DNA from: JBFJKD01 sp041600415
GTDB lineage: Bacteria; Pseudomonadota; Gammaproteobacteria; Pseudomonadales; Porticoccaceae
DNA length: 64,000 nucleotides
Assembly (NCBI GenBank): GCA_041600415.1
Contig: JBFIKF010000001.1
Coordinates: 62,001 to 126,000 of the forward strand
Direction: 5' to 3'
Both the position numbers and the translations under genes were made by a program. Below, piece by piece: positions 25,429 to 33,832 of the stretch. The number at the start of each line of letters is the position of its first letter. The stretch's first letter is position 1. The notes beneath the pieces were generated by a model. It did not search any database and was not told the DNA's origin. It saw only the letters and a list, made by a program, of their open reading frames with translations.

Positions 25429-26010
25429 CTATACCTGGCCCGCGCCGGGGCGGATGACCCGTTCCGATAGCAGATCGCGGATTTCGCTCGCTCGACCTGG
25501 ACGGCCAACTCTGCCCGGCAGATAATCGTCGAGGCTGACGCCAAAGTATGCTTTGACCTTGATCAACGAAACCGCAGCTGGAAATCCCCCCGGGTTAGCT
25601 GAAGTGGACACCAGTGGGCCGCCGCAGGCCCTGGATAGTGCCGCTGCGATTGGATGGGCGGTGACCCGCACCGCCAGCCGGTCGCTGCCACCCGTAATCC
25701 AGTTTGCCGCTGTGCCGTTATTGGGAATCAGCCAGGTAACCGCTCCCGGCCAGCTATGTGTTAGCAAAGCACGTTGCGATGCATTGATGCCCCGTAAAAA
25801 AGGCTCCAGCATGTTAATATCGGCCGCTATTAAAATAACGCCTTTACTGACCGGGCGACGCTTGATCCGCAAGATACGATGTACCGCCTCCGCATTATCT
25901 GGATCACACCCGAGACCCCACACCCCCTCCGTAGGGTACGCCACGACGCCGCCGCCGCGCACCACATCTGCAGCCCGACGCACGCGGGGGTTATAGCGCC
26001 AGTCACGCAA
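25429..26010 (-). CDS. tsaC: threonylcarbamoyl-AMP synthase (Sua5/YrdC family)
   Basis: About 193 residues; makes threonylcarbamoyl-AMP for t6A37 tRNA modification. Seen: VVAYPTEGVWGLGCDP, KRRPVSKGVILIAA, WPGAVTWLIP, and PLVSTSANPGG, the YrdC landmarks. Start choice: a TTG at 26010 stands seven bases after AAGGAG and gives the length of E. coli TsaC (190); an ATG eight codons upstream at 26034 has no ribosome site. It is single-domain, without the Sua5 C-terminal part. Neighbours are dprA upstream and hemF downstream. Confidence 0.93.
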   Translation of the reverse strand: MRDWRYNPRVRRAADVVRGGGVVAYPTEGVWGLGCDPDNAEAVHRILRIKRRPVSKGVILIAADINMLEPFLRGINASQRALLTHSWPGAVTWLIPNNGTAANWITGGSDRLAVRVTAHPIAAALSRACGGPLVSTSANPGGFPAAVSLIKVKAYFGVSLDDYLPGRVGRPGRASEIRDLLSERVIRPGAGQV

Positions 26011-26205
26011 AAATGTTCTCCTTCTGTACCCCATGCGCCGCTACCACCAGGGGCGCAGAGAAACCGCCCACGCGGTGATCCAGCATCACGGGAAAAATAC
26101 CAGTGCAGTTGGTGATCATGTTACTCAATCCGGAGAAATCGCGAGGCTACTCCATGGCAGCCGCGGATTCAACGACAGGACATGGACAGGGGCGAATTAA
26201 ATCGC

Positions 26206-27321
26206 CTATTTTAAACGGGTAAATGTCCCACCCTGGTTTTCCACCAGACCGCCCAGTTCCAGCTCGACCATAATGCGCGTCAGCTGAGCGGGATCGGCGC
26301 CGGTACTTTCCACAAGGTCATCGAGCGACATGGGATCAAAGCCCATCTCGGCAAGAATTATTTCCTGGTCCGGCGAGACCACAGAGCGTATCCCTGACCC
26401 GCCAGTGCCGTGCGCAACCTGTAACTCCTCTATTTTGTAGGCCAGCATACCCCCCAGCTGGGCGACAATATCGTCGGCGGTTTCAACCAGCGTCGCGCCA
26501 TCGCGCAGCAACTGATGACACCCCCGCGCCCGGGGATTGTGTATCGAACCGGGAATCGCAAATACTTCGCGCCCCTGTTCCATGGCGTAGCGAGCAGTGA
26601 TCAACGAACCACTGCGCAGCGCCGCTTCGACCACCAGCGTCCCTAAACTGAGCCCGCTGATAATTCGGTTGCGCTGCGGAAAATGGCTCCCCCTGGGTGG
26701 CGTGCCGAGGGGAAATTCGGACACAATCGCACCACCGCGCTCAATGATTTTCGCCTGCAACTCGGCGTGTTGCGATGGATACACGCGATCTATTCCGGTC
26801 GCAACCACCGCATTTGTCACACCACCTTTGAGCGCACCACCATGGGCGGCACTATCGATGCCCAGAGCCAGACCACTGGTGATTGCAAAACCATGGCCCG
26901 AGAGGCTGGCAGCAAATGATTCGGCAGTACGGTCGCCACCGCTTGAACTTTGCCGACTACCAACCATGGCAATTTGCGGCAGTGACAACGCGTCGGCTCG
27001 ACCGCGTACGAATAACACCGGTGGCGGGGTGGAGATTTCCCGCAACAACGGGGGATAGGCCGCATCGCCAAGGGTTAGCACGTCCACGTGCTCGGTAGTA
27101 CAGTAGGCGAGTGTCGCCTCGATTTTGCGCATCAACGCCGTGGGATTTTCGCGAAATTCGCCCAGTCCCGCCCGGCAGGCGAGGGGCGTTCGCTCGGGCT
27201 CGAGATTCACCACCGCGGCAAAGGAGCCGTGGCGAGCGTACAGGTTGCTGATAATTTTTGTACTGAAGCCCGGCAGAAATTGCAACGCCAGTGCCGATTC
27301 TTTTTCGGTCAACTTGCTCAT
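26206..27321 (-). CDS. dprA: DNA-processing protein DprA (Smf)
   Basis: A 371-residue protein that loads RecA on incoming single-stranded DNA during natural transformation. Seen: a helical N-terminal region, the Rossmann-like core MVGSRQSSSGG, GFAITSGLALGIDSAAHGGAL, GGAIVSEFPLG, FPQRNRIISGLS and VVEAALRSGSLITARYAMEQ, and a C-terminal winged-helix part (DDLVESTGADPAQLTRIMVELELGGLV). All three usual parts are present. It sits after the LysM protein gene and before tsaC, as in Pseudomonas. Confidence 0.95.
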   Translation of the reverse strand: MSKLTEKESALALQFLPGFSTKIISNLYARHGSFAAVVNLEPERTPLACRAGLGEFRENPTALMRKIEATLAYCTTEHVDVLTLGDAAYPPLLREISTPPPVLFVRGRADALSLPQIAMVGSRQSSSGGDRTAESFAASLSGHGFAITSGLALGIDSAAHGGALKGGVTNAVVATGIDRVYPSQHAELQAKIIERGGAIVSEFPLGTPPRGSHFPQRNRIISGLSLGTLVVEAALRSGSLITARYAMEQGREVFAIPGSIHNPRARGCHQLLRDGATLVETADDIVAQLGGMLAYKIEELQVAHGTGGSGIRSVVSPDQEIILAEMGFDPMSLDDLVESTGADPAQLTRIMVELELGGLVENQGGTFTRLK

Positions 27322-27380
27322 CCCTGAGTGTCCTGACTTATTCTGACAACATTGGTCGCCCTGTCCCCCGAGGGGGCTAT

Positions 27381-27420
27381 CCCTGCTGACCTGTCCCTGC
27401 TGACCTGTCCCTGCTGACCT
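27381..27420. repeat. 14-base tandem repeat, nearly three copies
   Basis: The unit CCCTGCTGACCTGT occurs twice exactly and a third time with its last two bases missing, between dprA and the LysM gene. Just to its left is CCCCC-GA-GGGGG (27365-27376), which could form a tight hairpin. No T-run follows on either strand, so it is not a classical terminator. Likely a slippage-generated minisatellite with possible strain variation. Confidence 0.85.
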
Positions 27421-27440
27421 AAGTCAACGGGGCATAAACA

Positions 27441-28460
27441 TTACGGATTGCGCACCAGATCTTTTACAGAAAGTGGTCGATCCGCATTGAGAACCAGACC
27501 AAAGCTCATTTTTTCAAAAGTGCGAAAGATCATCACCAACCCCGCTCTCTCAGGCGGCAGTGTGACCGTGTCTTCGGCAATACGATCAGCGACAGTTTCT
27601 CCGCGCTTGTATATCGCCAGCATATTGCCCACCACCAGACTATCCCGTTCGCCGCGATTGATGGCGACCACGTCCAGATGACCAACGTTATTCACACCGC
27701 CTTCCACCGCCATGATAACTCCATCGACGGTGTCGGTCGGCGCGCTCGGATAAAAGACCGGATTAATTTTGCGCTCCTCGCCCGGCAGCAGTCGATCGCC
27801 AACTCGAATTTCCTCCTCGCTGCGCAACACCCCTGCAGTGCCAACATCCCCGTTAACGGCCTTCAATTGCACCGCGCCAACATCCTGGGCACGCACGCCA
27901 AGCACTTCCTCGGTTTCCGGATCGATATAGGGATCACCCTGACGATAAACGCCAAATGTGCCATCGTCACCAGCGAACGTACCGCGGGCATACAGGTCAT
28001 CACCAATACCGGAAATAATCCGTTTTTGCTGACCCGCCAACACGTAAGGCGCCGCTTCCAGCTCCCCTGGCGCTACTACACGCGTGCGAGAGAGGAAACT
28101 GTTGATCGCATCCAGCGGCAACGCCGCAATAGCCTCCCCATGGGCTATTTCGCGCACCTGTGGACTGAGTTTGACATCGCGACCCCGATTTAAGGTCAAG
28201 CGTGGCTGCCCGTCGATGTACACCAGGCTGATCACATCGCCGGGATAAATCAGGTGGGGATTTTTAATCTGAGGATTAACGTGCCAGATTTCGGGCCACA
28301 ACCAGGGTTCGCGCAGGTAAAATGCGGAAATATCCCAGAGGGTATCGCCCTTTTTTACGGTATAGGTGTCGGGAACACTGTCCTTGAACGGCGGCTCCGC
28401 AGCGAATGCCACCGCCATGCCCAGCCAAATCCCCATCAACGCTATCGCTGCTTTTTTCAT
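27441..28460 (-). CDS. exported LysM-domain protein
   Basis: A 339-residue protein. A Sec signal peptide spans about residues 1-20 (MKKAAIALMGIWLGMAVAFA). A LysM domain at about 32-80 reads YTVKKGDTLWDISAFYL, EIWHVNPQIKNPHLIYPGD. The rest is a predicted soluble domain with strands such as LYARGTFAGDDGTFGVYRQG and a late GNMLAIYKRGE. Family knowledge: gammaproteobacteria carry this LysM protein immediately before dprA, facing def; it is thought to bind peptidoglycan, but its role is undefined. The ATG at 28460 starts the signal peptide; the longer upstream frame is not supported. Confidence 0.9.
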   Translation of the reverse strand: MKKAAIALMGIWLGMAVAFAAEPPFKDSVPDTYTVKKGDTLWDISAFYLREPWLWPEIWHVNPQIKNPHLIYPGDVISLVYIDGQPRLTLNRGRDVKLSPQVREIAHGEAIAALPLDAINSFLSRTRVVAPGELEAAPYVLAGQQKRIISGIGDDLYARGTFAGDDGTFGVYRQGDPYIDPETEEVLGVRAQDVGAVQLKAVNGDVGTAGVLRSEEEIRVGDRLLPGEERKINPVFYPSAPTDTVDGVIMAVEGGVNNVGHLDVVAINRGERDSLVVGNMLAIYKRGETVADRIAEDTVTLPPERAGLVMIFRTFEKMSFGLVLNADRPLSVKDLVRNP

Positions 28461-28484
28461 GATGGCCCATCCTGTGTGCTGTAT

Positions 28485-28512
28485 CTCGATAGTGTATACT
28501 TCGATTATCGAG
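28485..28512. promoter_or_regulatory. inverted repeat in the LysM-def divergent promoter region
   Basis: Arms CTCGATA (28485-28491) and TATCGAG (28506-28512) match exactly with a 14-base AT-rich spacer; another TATCGA follows nearby. The gap between the LysM gene and def is only 134 bases and must hold both promoters, so this may be a regulator site. No matching regulator is present, so this is a weak call. Confidence 0.35.
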
Positions 28513-28594
28513 GTCATTATTATCGAAACCTCCTTTCAGGACCTAATGTTAGCAGTGGTTTATGCTAATTTGCTAGAGATTGATCACAAACATT

Positions 28595-29101
28595 ATGACA
28601 ACTCTGACCATCCTCGAATTCCCCGATCCACGTCTTCGTACTCAGGCCAAACCCGTCGTCGCCGTCGACAACCGTGTAAAACAGCTGGTCGACGACATGC
28701 TGGAGACCATGTACGACGCTGAGGGTATCGGACTTGCGGCCACCCAGGTGAATGTGCACGAACGGGTGGTGGTCATGGATATTTCTCCCAAACGGGATAC
28801 GCCGCTGGTATTTATCAACCCTGAAATTCAACTATTGGACGACAGTACCCGCGAATACGAAGAGGGGTGTCTCTCAGTTCCCGGCTTTTATGAGTCGGTT
28901 GCGCGGCCCGACCACATTCGGGTACGGGCACTGGATCGTAACGGCAATGCCTTTGAACTGGAACCTGATGGCTTGCTGGCGGTATGTGTGCAGCACGAGC
29001 TCGATCATCTGGACGGCAAGCTTTTTGTTGATTACCTCTCGCCGTTAAAGCGCACGCGCATTCGCGCCAAACTCGAGAAACTCCAGCGCCAGCCCGCCTG
29101 A
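28595..29101 (+). CDS. def: peptide deformylase
   Basis: A 168-residue metalloenzyme removing the formyl group from new proteins. Seen: all three motifs, GIGLAATQ, EGCLSVP (metal-binding Cys) and HELDHL (two His and catalytic Glu). The ATG at 28595 gives a length equal to E. coli Def (169). First gene of def-fmt-rsmB, 22 bases ahead of fmt. Confidence 0.97.
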   Translation: MTTLTILEFPDPRLRTQAKPVVAVDNRVKQLVDDMLETMYDAEGIGLAATQVNVHERVVVMDISPKRDTPLVFINPEIQLLDDSTREYEEGCLSVPGFYESVARPDHIRVRALDRNGNAFELEPDGLLAVCVQHELDHLDGKLFVDYLSPLKRTRIRAKLEKLQRQPA

Positions 29102-29123
29102 ACAATCAAAAGGCAGAACCTGC

Positions 29124-30101
29124 ATGCACGATATAACGGCGAGCCTACGGGACCTGCGCATAGTGTTTGCCGGAACCCCGGAATTCGCCGCCCACCATCT
29201 ACAGGCATTGCTCGACCACCACCTGCGGGTGGTGGCCGTCTATTGTCAGCCCGATCGTCCCACCGGGCGTGGCAAGCATCTCGTCGCGGGGCCGGTTAAA
29301 CAGCTGGCACTGGATCGCGGACTGGCGGTCCATCAGCCGGCGAGCCTGAAAACGACATCCGCCGAGGCTGAACTCACCGCGCTTGCCCCCGACATCGTGG
29401 TGGTAGTCGCCTACGGTCTGTTGCTGCCACAGAAAATTCTGGATATCCCACGCCTTGGATGCATCAACGTTCACGCCTCGCTACTGCCACACTGGCGCGG
29501 CGCCGCGCCCATCCAGCGGGCCATCCAGGCAGGGGACCCGCAAACCGGTGTGACCATCATGCGCATGGAAGCTGGCCTCGATACCGGGCCAATGCTGCTC
29601 CAGGCGTCCTGTCCAATTACCGCCACGGACACGGCTGGCACGCTGCACCAAAAACTCGCTGCTGTGGGTGCCCATGAACTGCTCATTGCACTACAGCAGA
29701 TTGCCGATGGCACCGCCAAGGCGTTACCGCAAGACGACGGTCAGGCTACCTATGCCCACAAAATCAGTAAACACGATGCACGACTGAATTGGCATCAAGA
29801 CGCTCGCACTCTGGAGCGCTGCGTGCGCGCGTTTAATCCTGTGCCAATCGCCTTTGCGATACTTGCAAATGAACCCGTGCGTATCTGGGCAGCAACCGCC
29901 AGCGACGAAATAAGCGACCAACCCCCCGGCACGATTCTCGCGGCAGGCACCGATGGAATAAAAACCGCTTGTGCACGCGGAACCCTGATCATCACCGAAC
30001 TGCAGCTACCGGGCAAAAAAAGATTGCCTGTTGGCGCTGTGCTAAATAGCCGGGCTGCGCAATTTCGCCCCGGACTCATATTTCAATCTCGGGTTAATTG
30101 A
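29124..30101 (+). CDS. fmt: methionyl-tRNA formyltransferase
   Basis: A 325-residue enzyme that formylates initiator Met-tRNA. Seen: IVFAGTPEFAAHHL, the formyl-THF region VVVAYGLLLPQKILD, the signature INVHASLLPHWRGAAPIQRA, the catalytic Asn-His-Asp context, and a C-terminal OB-like domain. Length near E. coli Fmt (315). It stands between def and rsmB; the start of rsmB is three bases after its stop. Confidence 0.97.
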   Translation: MHDITASLRDLRIVFAGTPEFAAHHLQALLDHHLRVVAVYCQPDRPTGRGKHLVAGPVKQLALDRGLAVHQPASLKTTSAEAELTALAPDIVVVVAYGLLLPQKILDIPRLGCINVHASLLPHWRGAAPIQRAIQAGDPQTGVTIMRMEAGLDTGPMLLQASCPITATDTAGTLHQKLAAVGAHELLIALQQIADGTAKALPQDDGQATYAHKISKHDARLNWHQDARTLERCVRAFNPVPIAFAILANEPVRIWAATASDEISDQPPGTILAAGTDGIKTACARGTLIITELQLPGKKRLPVGAVLNSRAAQFRPGLIFQSRVN

Positions 30102-30104
30102 ACA

Positions 30105-31433
30105 ATGCTCGAAGTACGCGCAGCAGCGGCAAAAACCATTGCGGCAGTAGCGCAAGGTGGCCAATCTCTGGGCGCGGCATTAGCCACCTACCAGACGCAG
30201 GTCAGCCCGCGGGAGCGCCCGTTATTACAGGAATTGTGCTTCGGTACGCTACGCAGTTTTCATCGCCAGAAAGCGATCGTCAACGCCCTGCTGGACAAGC
30301 CGCTTAAGGCAAAAGACACCGATGTCCTGGCGCTCCTGACATGCGCGCTCTACCAGATGACCGACACCCGCATACCCGTTCACGCGGCGGTGAATCAGTC
30401 CGTGACTGCCTGCGCTGCGCTGGGCAAGCCCTGGGCAAAACGCGTTGTTAACGCTGTGTTGCGGCGCTTCGAACGGGAGCGACCCACCATTGAAATGACG
30501 CTTGCGGACAATCCCGAGTTCCACAGCGCCCATCCGGGGTGGCTGTGGCAGGCCCTGCAGGCGGCGTGGCCCGCACAGGCCAGCACAATTATCGCGGGCA
30601 ATAACGCTCGCCCACCCATGACGCTGCGCGTTAACCTCGCCAAAACTGATCGCGCCCACTATCTCCAGGAGTTGCACACAGTCGGCATGACGGCTACCGC
30701 GACAACCCACAGCCCCGCGGGGGTACAACTGCTACAACCGGTGCCTGTAGAACAACTGCCAGGCTGGACTCAGGGCAAGGTCAGCATCCAGGATGAAGCG
30801 GCCCAATTGAGCTGCGAGTTGCTGGATCTGGCAGCGGGCCAGCGGGTGCTCGACGCCTGTTGCGCGCCCGGCGGAAAGACCTGCCATATACTGGAGCGGG
30901 AACCCGGTCTGGCGGAACTGGTGGCGCTGGATGTCGACCCTGGGCGTCTGGATCGCGTGCGCGAAAACCTGCACCGTCTACAGCTGCGAGCCACCCTGCT
31001 GGCAGCAGACGCAACCCAACCGCAATGGTGGAACGACACACCGTTTCAACGCATTCTGGTGGATGCACCCTGCTCGGCGACCGGTGTTATGCGCCGTCAT
31101 CCGGATATCAAACTGCTGCGCCAGCCCGCAGACATTGCCAATCTGGCCGCCACGCAACTACTGTTACTAAAACAGTTGTGGCCACTGCTGGCACCGGGTG
31201 GGAAATTGCTCTACGCCACTTGCTCCGTTCTGCCACAGGAAAATGACGACGTGGTCGAGCAGTTTCTAGCTAGCATGTCCGACGCCAGACCCATCACACC
31301 AAATGTGTCCTGGGGCCTTGCAACCCGGCTGGGTCGGCAACTATTGCCGGGGGTCGACGCTTGCGATGGCTTTTATTATGCGCTGTTAACCAAACCATCG
31401 GCGACCTATCCACAACCCTTGCTAACAGCGTGA
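30105..31433 (+). CDS. rsmB: 16S rRNA (cytosine967-C5)-methyltransferase
   Basis: A 442-residue enzyme. An N-terminal NusB-like RNA-binding domain (about 1-140, e.g. LLTCALYQMTDTRIPVHAAV) precedes a class I methyltransferase core with DACCAPGGKTCHIL, the DAPCSATGVMRRHPDIK motif and YATCSVLPQEND holding the catalytic cysteines. Length near E. coli RsmB (429). Third gene of the def operon. Confidence 0.97.
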   Translation: MLEVRAAAAKTIAAVAQGGQSLGAALATYQTQVSPRERPLLQELCFGTLRSFHRQKAIVNALLDKPLKAKDTDVLALLTCALYQMTDTRIPVHAAVNQSVTACAALGKPWAKRVVNAVLRRFERERPTIEMTLADNPEFHSAHPGWLWQALQAAWPAQASTIIAGNNARPPMTLRVNLAKTDRAHYLQELHTVGMTATATTHSPAGVQLLQPVPVEQLPGWTQGKVSIQDEAAQLSCELLDLAAGQRVLDACCAPGGKTCHILEREPGLAELVALDVDPGRLDRVRENLHRLQLRATLLAADATQPQWWNDTPFQRILVDAPCSATGVMRRHPDIKLLRQPADIANLAATQLLLLKQLWPLLAPGGKLLYATCSVLPQENDDVVEQFLASMSDARPITPNVSWGLATRLGRQLLPGVDACDGFYYALLTKPSATYPQPLLTA

Positions 31434-31474
31434 CTCCCTAATATCGTGTTGCTCACTTTCGAGGAGACTTGGGC

Positions 31475-32173
31475 GTGCGCAACAACCGCGCAGTTGTTGA
31501 CCCACTCTGTACAAAGCGTACTTATTCGGCGCGCATGAAGGATTCCCGCCTCCACCTCTCGTTGCTGCTGGCAGGGGCCATTATCACTGTCACCCGCCTT
31601 TTCTATTCCCACACCTTCGGTTTACGCGGCAACCTGGTGCACGGGGTTTTCACCTTTGTTTCGATGATGACGTCGACCGGCTATATCACTGCCGATTTCA
31701 GTGTCTGGCCGACATTTTTGCCGGTTTTTCGAGTTGTCGCCGCCTTCTTTGGTGGCTGTGGTGGATCGACGGGTGGTGGCGTGAAAATCGGCCGCGTGTT
31801 GATCATCGCCAAACAAGGTGTCCGCGAGATGCGGCGATTGGTGCACCCCAGCGCGGTAATTCCCCTTAAAACTGACAAGCGCGTGGTCCCCGATGCCGTC
31901 GTCAAAAGTGTCTGGGCATTTTTTGGCGTGTATATCGCGGTCTATTATTTAACGGTCATCCTGCTTATGGGTTCCGGCGTGGACTTGCTCACCGCCTGGA
32001 CGGCGGTGGCTGCCTGTATCAACAATATGGGACCGGGACTGGGCGCGGTCGCGATCCACTTTCGGGATCTTGGCGACTTCGCCACCTGGGTGCTAACAGT
32101 CGCCATGTTACTTGGTCGACTGGAAATTATTCCGCTCCTGGCAATAATTACACCGATGTTCTGGCGTCGCTAG
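31475..32173 (+). CDS. half-length TrkH-like protein (C-terminal half only), possible pseudogene
   Basis: About 232 codons; from the ATG at 31535 on, the sequence aligns with residues about 270-482 of the full TrkH two genes downstream. It keeps the third and fourth membrane-pore-membrane units: MTSTGYITADFSVWP, GCGGSTGGGVKIGR, and ACINNMGPGLG, ending with the same TPMFWRR. The first two units are absent and no remnant of them lies upstream. By eye about half the residues match the intact TrkH, so this is not a recent copy, yet the frame is intact. A GAGGAG stands eight bases before a GTG at 31475. It is either a decaying relic or an unusual half-channel; TrkH needs four units per subunit, so alone it should not conduct. 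Confidence 0.7.
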   Translation: MRNNRAVVDPLCTKRTYSARMKDSRLHLSLLLAGAIITVTRLFYSHTFGLRGNLVHGVFTFVSMMTSTGYITADFSVWPTFLPVFRVVAAFFGGCGGSTGGGVKIGRVLIIAKQGVREMRRLVHPSAVIPLKTDKRVVPDAVVKSVWAFFGVYIAVYYLTVILLMGSGVDLLTAWTAVAACINNMGPGLGAVAIHFRDLGDFATWVLTVAMLLGRLEIIPLLAIITPMFWRR

Positions 32174-32206
32174 TTACGTTTTAGAAACTAATAAATTTTG
32201 ACCCAT

Positions 32207-32326
32207 ATGGCGTCTCGCCGCCCGGCAACACCGGGCAGCGCAAAGCTGAGCAAACTACTGCGCACGCTCGCAGATATTGGTAAGCTGGACACCGCCCAAT
32301 TGTCGGCAATTTACAGCGGCAACTGA
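32207..32326 (+). CDS. possible 39-codon small ORF
   Basis: ATG to TGA encoding MASRRPATPG-SAKLSKLLRTLADIGKLD and ending SAIYSGN. It contains the hairpin GCCCGG-CAACA-CCGGGC (32220-32236). There is no good ribosome site and no family match that I recognise; an amphipathic helix LSKLLRTLADIGKL is visible. It may be noncoding leader of trkA or a fragment of a lost gene. Confidence 0.2.
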   Translation: MASRRPATPGSAKLSKLLRTLADIGKLDTAQLSAIYSGN

Positions 32327-32449
32327 CGCTGGCCAGATAGTACTACCCTGCGCTGCGCTGTTCCGCAGTTTGGGTCATACGAGCGTCATGTGAACGCCAG
32401 GCGCTGACAGACAGGTTGGCGTTAAACCCTCTTAGTGAAGGGCAGGTAA

Positions 32450-33832
32450 ATGAAAATTATCATTATCGGTGCCGGTCAAGTGGGCGGCACCCTGGCGGAA
32501 AATCTGGCCAGCGAAGCCAATGACATCACACTCATTGATCTCGACGGGGCGCGTCTGAGAGAACTGCAGGATCGGCTCGACATACGCACGGTTGTGGGAA
32601 TGGGATGCCATCCCGACGTACTGATCTCGGCTGGGATTGAAGATGCCGACATGCTGGTGGCAGTGACCCGTAGCGATGAAGTGAATATTGTCGCCTGTCA
32701 GGTAGCTTACTCTCTGTTTCGCACACCCACCAAAATAGCGCGAGTTCGCGCCAACGATTACGTTCACCACGGCGTTCGGGAAAAACTGTTTGGCGATAAC
32801 AATATGCCCGTGGATGTGCTGATTACCCCGGAACAAGTGGTAACCGATTACATCTACAAACTAATCGAACAACCCGGCGCCCTGCAGGTGCTGGATTTTG
32901 CCGACGGCGTGGTCCAGCTGGTCGCGGTGCGCGCCTACCACGGCGGGCCGTTAGTGGGAAACCACCTCAGTTCACTGCGCGAACATATGCCTAACACGGA
33001 TGCCCGGGTGGCCGCAATATTTCGACGCGACCGACCAATTGTCCCCGAGGGTGACACGGTTATCGAAGCGGGCGATGAGGTATTTTTTATCGCCGCGCGA
33101 GAAAATATTCGTAAAGTTATGGGGGAGTTGCGGCGCCTGGAAAAACCTTACCGCCGTTTGATTATTGCGGGCGGCGGCAATATTGGATTTCGCCTGGCCA
33201 AAGCCCTGGAAAATGACTACAACGTTAAAATCATTGAATTCTCTGCCGAGCGCAGTAATTTTTTGTCGGAGCGCCTGGATAAAGCCATCGTGCTTACTGG
33301 CATGGCTGGCGATCGCGATCTACTGGTCGAAGAAAATATCGAAGATACCGACGTCTTTCTCGCAGTTACCAATGACGATCGGGTCAACATCATGTCGTCA
33401 ATGCTCGCGAAAAGACTCGGCGCCCGCAAAGTGATGACGCTGATCAGTAACCCGGTGTACGCAGATTTGATGCAGGGCGGGGAAATTGATATTGCGATTT
33501 CGCCACAACAGGCAACTACCAGTTCGCTGCTGACCCATGTGCGTCGTGGCGACACCGCCAATGTGCACTCCCTGCGCCGCGGCGCCGCCGAAGCACTGGA
33601 GATCATCGCCCACGGCGATCGCAAAAGCTCCAGAGTGGTGGGGCGCAGCGTCGAGGATATCAAGGTGCCGCCGGGCACCACTATCGGCGCGGTGGTGCGC
33701 AACGGCGAAGTTATTATGGCCCACCACGATGTGGTGATCGAAAATAACGACCACGTCATTGTGTTTGTGGTGGATAAACGCCACACCCGCGATATTGAAA
33801 AGCTGTTCCAGGTCGGATTTACTTTCTTCTGA
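32450..33832 (+). CDS. trkA: Trk potassium uptake protein TrkA
   Basis: A 460-residue cytoplasmic regulatory subunit of the Trk K+ channel. Seen: two RCK units, each with an NAD-binding turn (IIIGAGQVGGTLAENLA at the start; IIAGGGNIGFRLAKALE at about 240) followed by TrkA_C-type domains, which is the usual duplicated layout, with E. coli length (458). AGGTAA site before the ATG. Its TGA overlaps the trkH ATG by one base, so the two subunits are made together. Confidence 0.97.
   Translation: MKIIIIGAGQVGGTLAENLASEANDITLIDLDGARLRELQDRLDIRTVVGMGCHPDVLISAGIEDADMLVAVTRSDEVNIVACQVAYSLFRTPTKIARVRANDYVHHGVREKLFGDNNMPVDVLITPEQVVTDYIYKLIEQPGALQVLDFADGVVQLVAVRAYHGGPLVGNHLSSLREHMPNTDARVAAIFRRDRPIVPEGDTVIEAGDEVFFIAARENIRKVMGELRRLEKPYRRLIIAGGGNIGFRLAKALENDYNVKIIEFSAERSNFLSERLDKAIVLTGMAGDRDLLVEENIEDTDVFLAVTNDDRVNIMSSMLAKRLGARKVMTLISNPVYADLMQGGEIDIAISPQQATTSSLLTHVRRGDTANVHSLRRGAAEALEIIAHGDRKSSRVVGRSVEDIKVPPGTTIGAVVRNGEVIMAHHDVVIENNDHVIVFVVDKRHTRDIEKLFQVGFTFF

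Noticed and set aside
32220..32236. Strong hairpin GCCCGG-CAACA-CCGGGC as a terminator after the half trkH.
   Set aside because: No T-run follows on either strand, so an intrinsic terminator is not supported.
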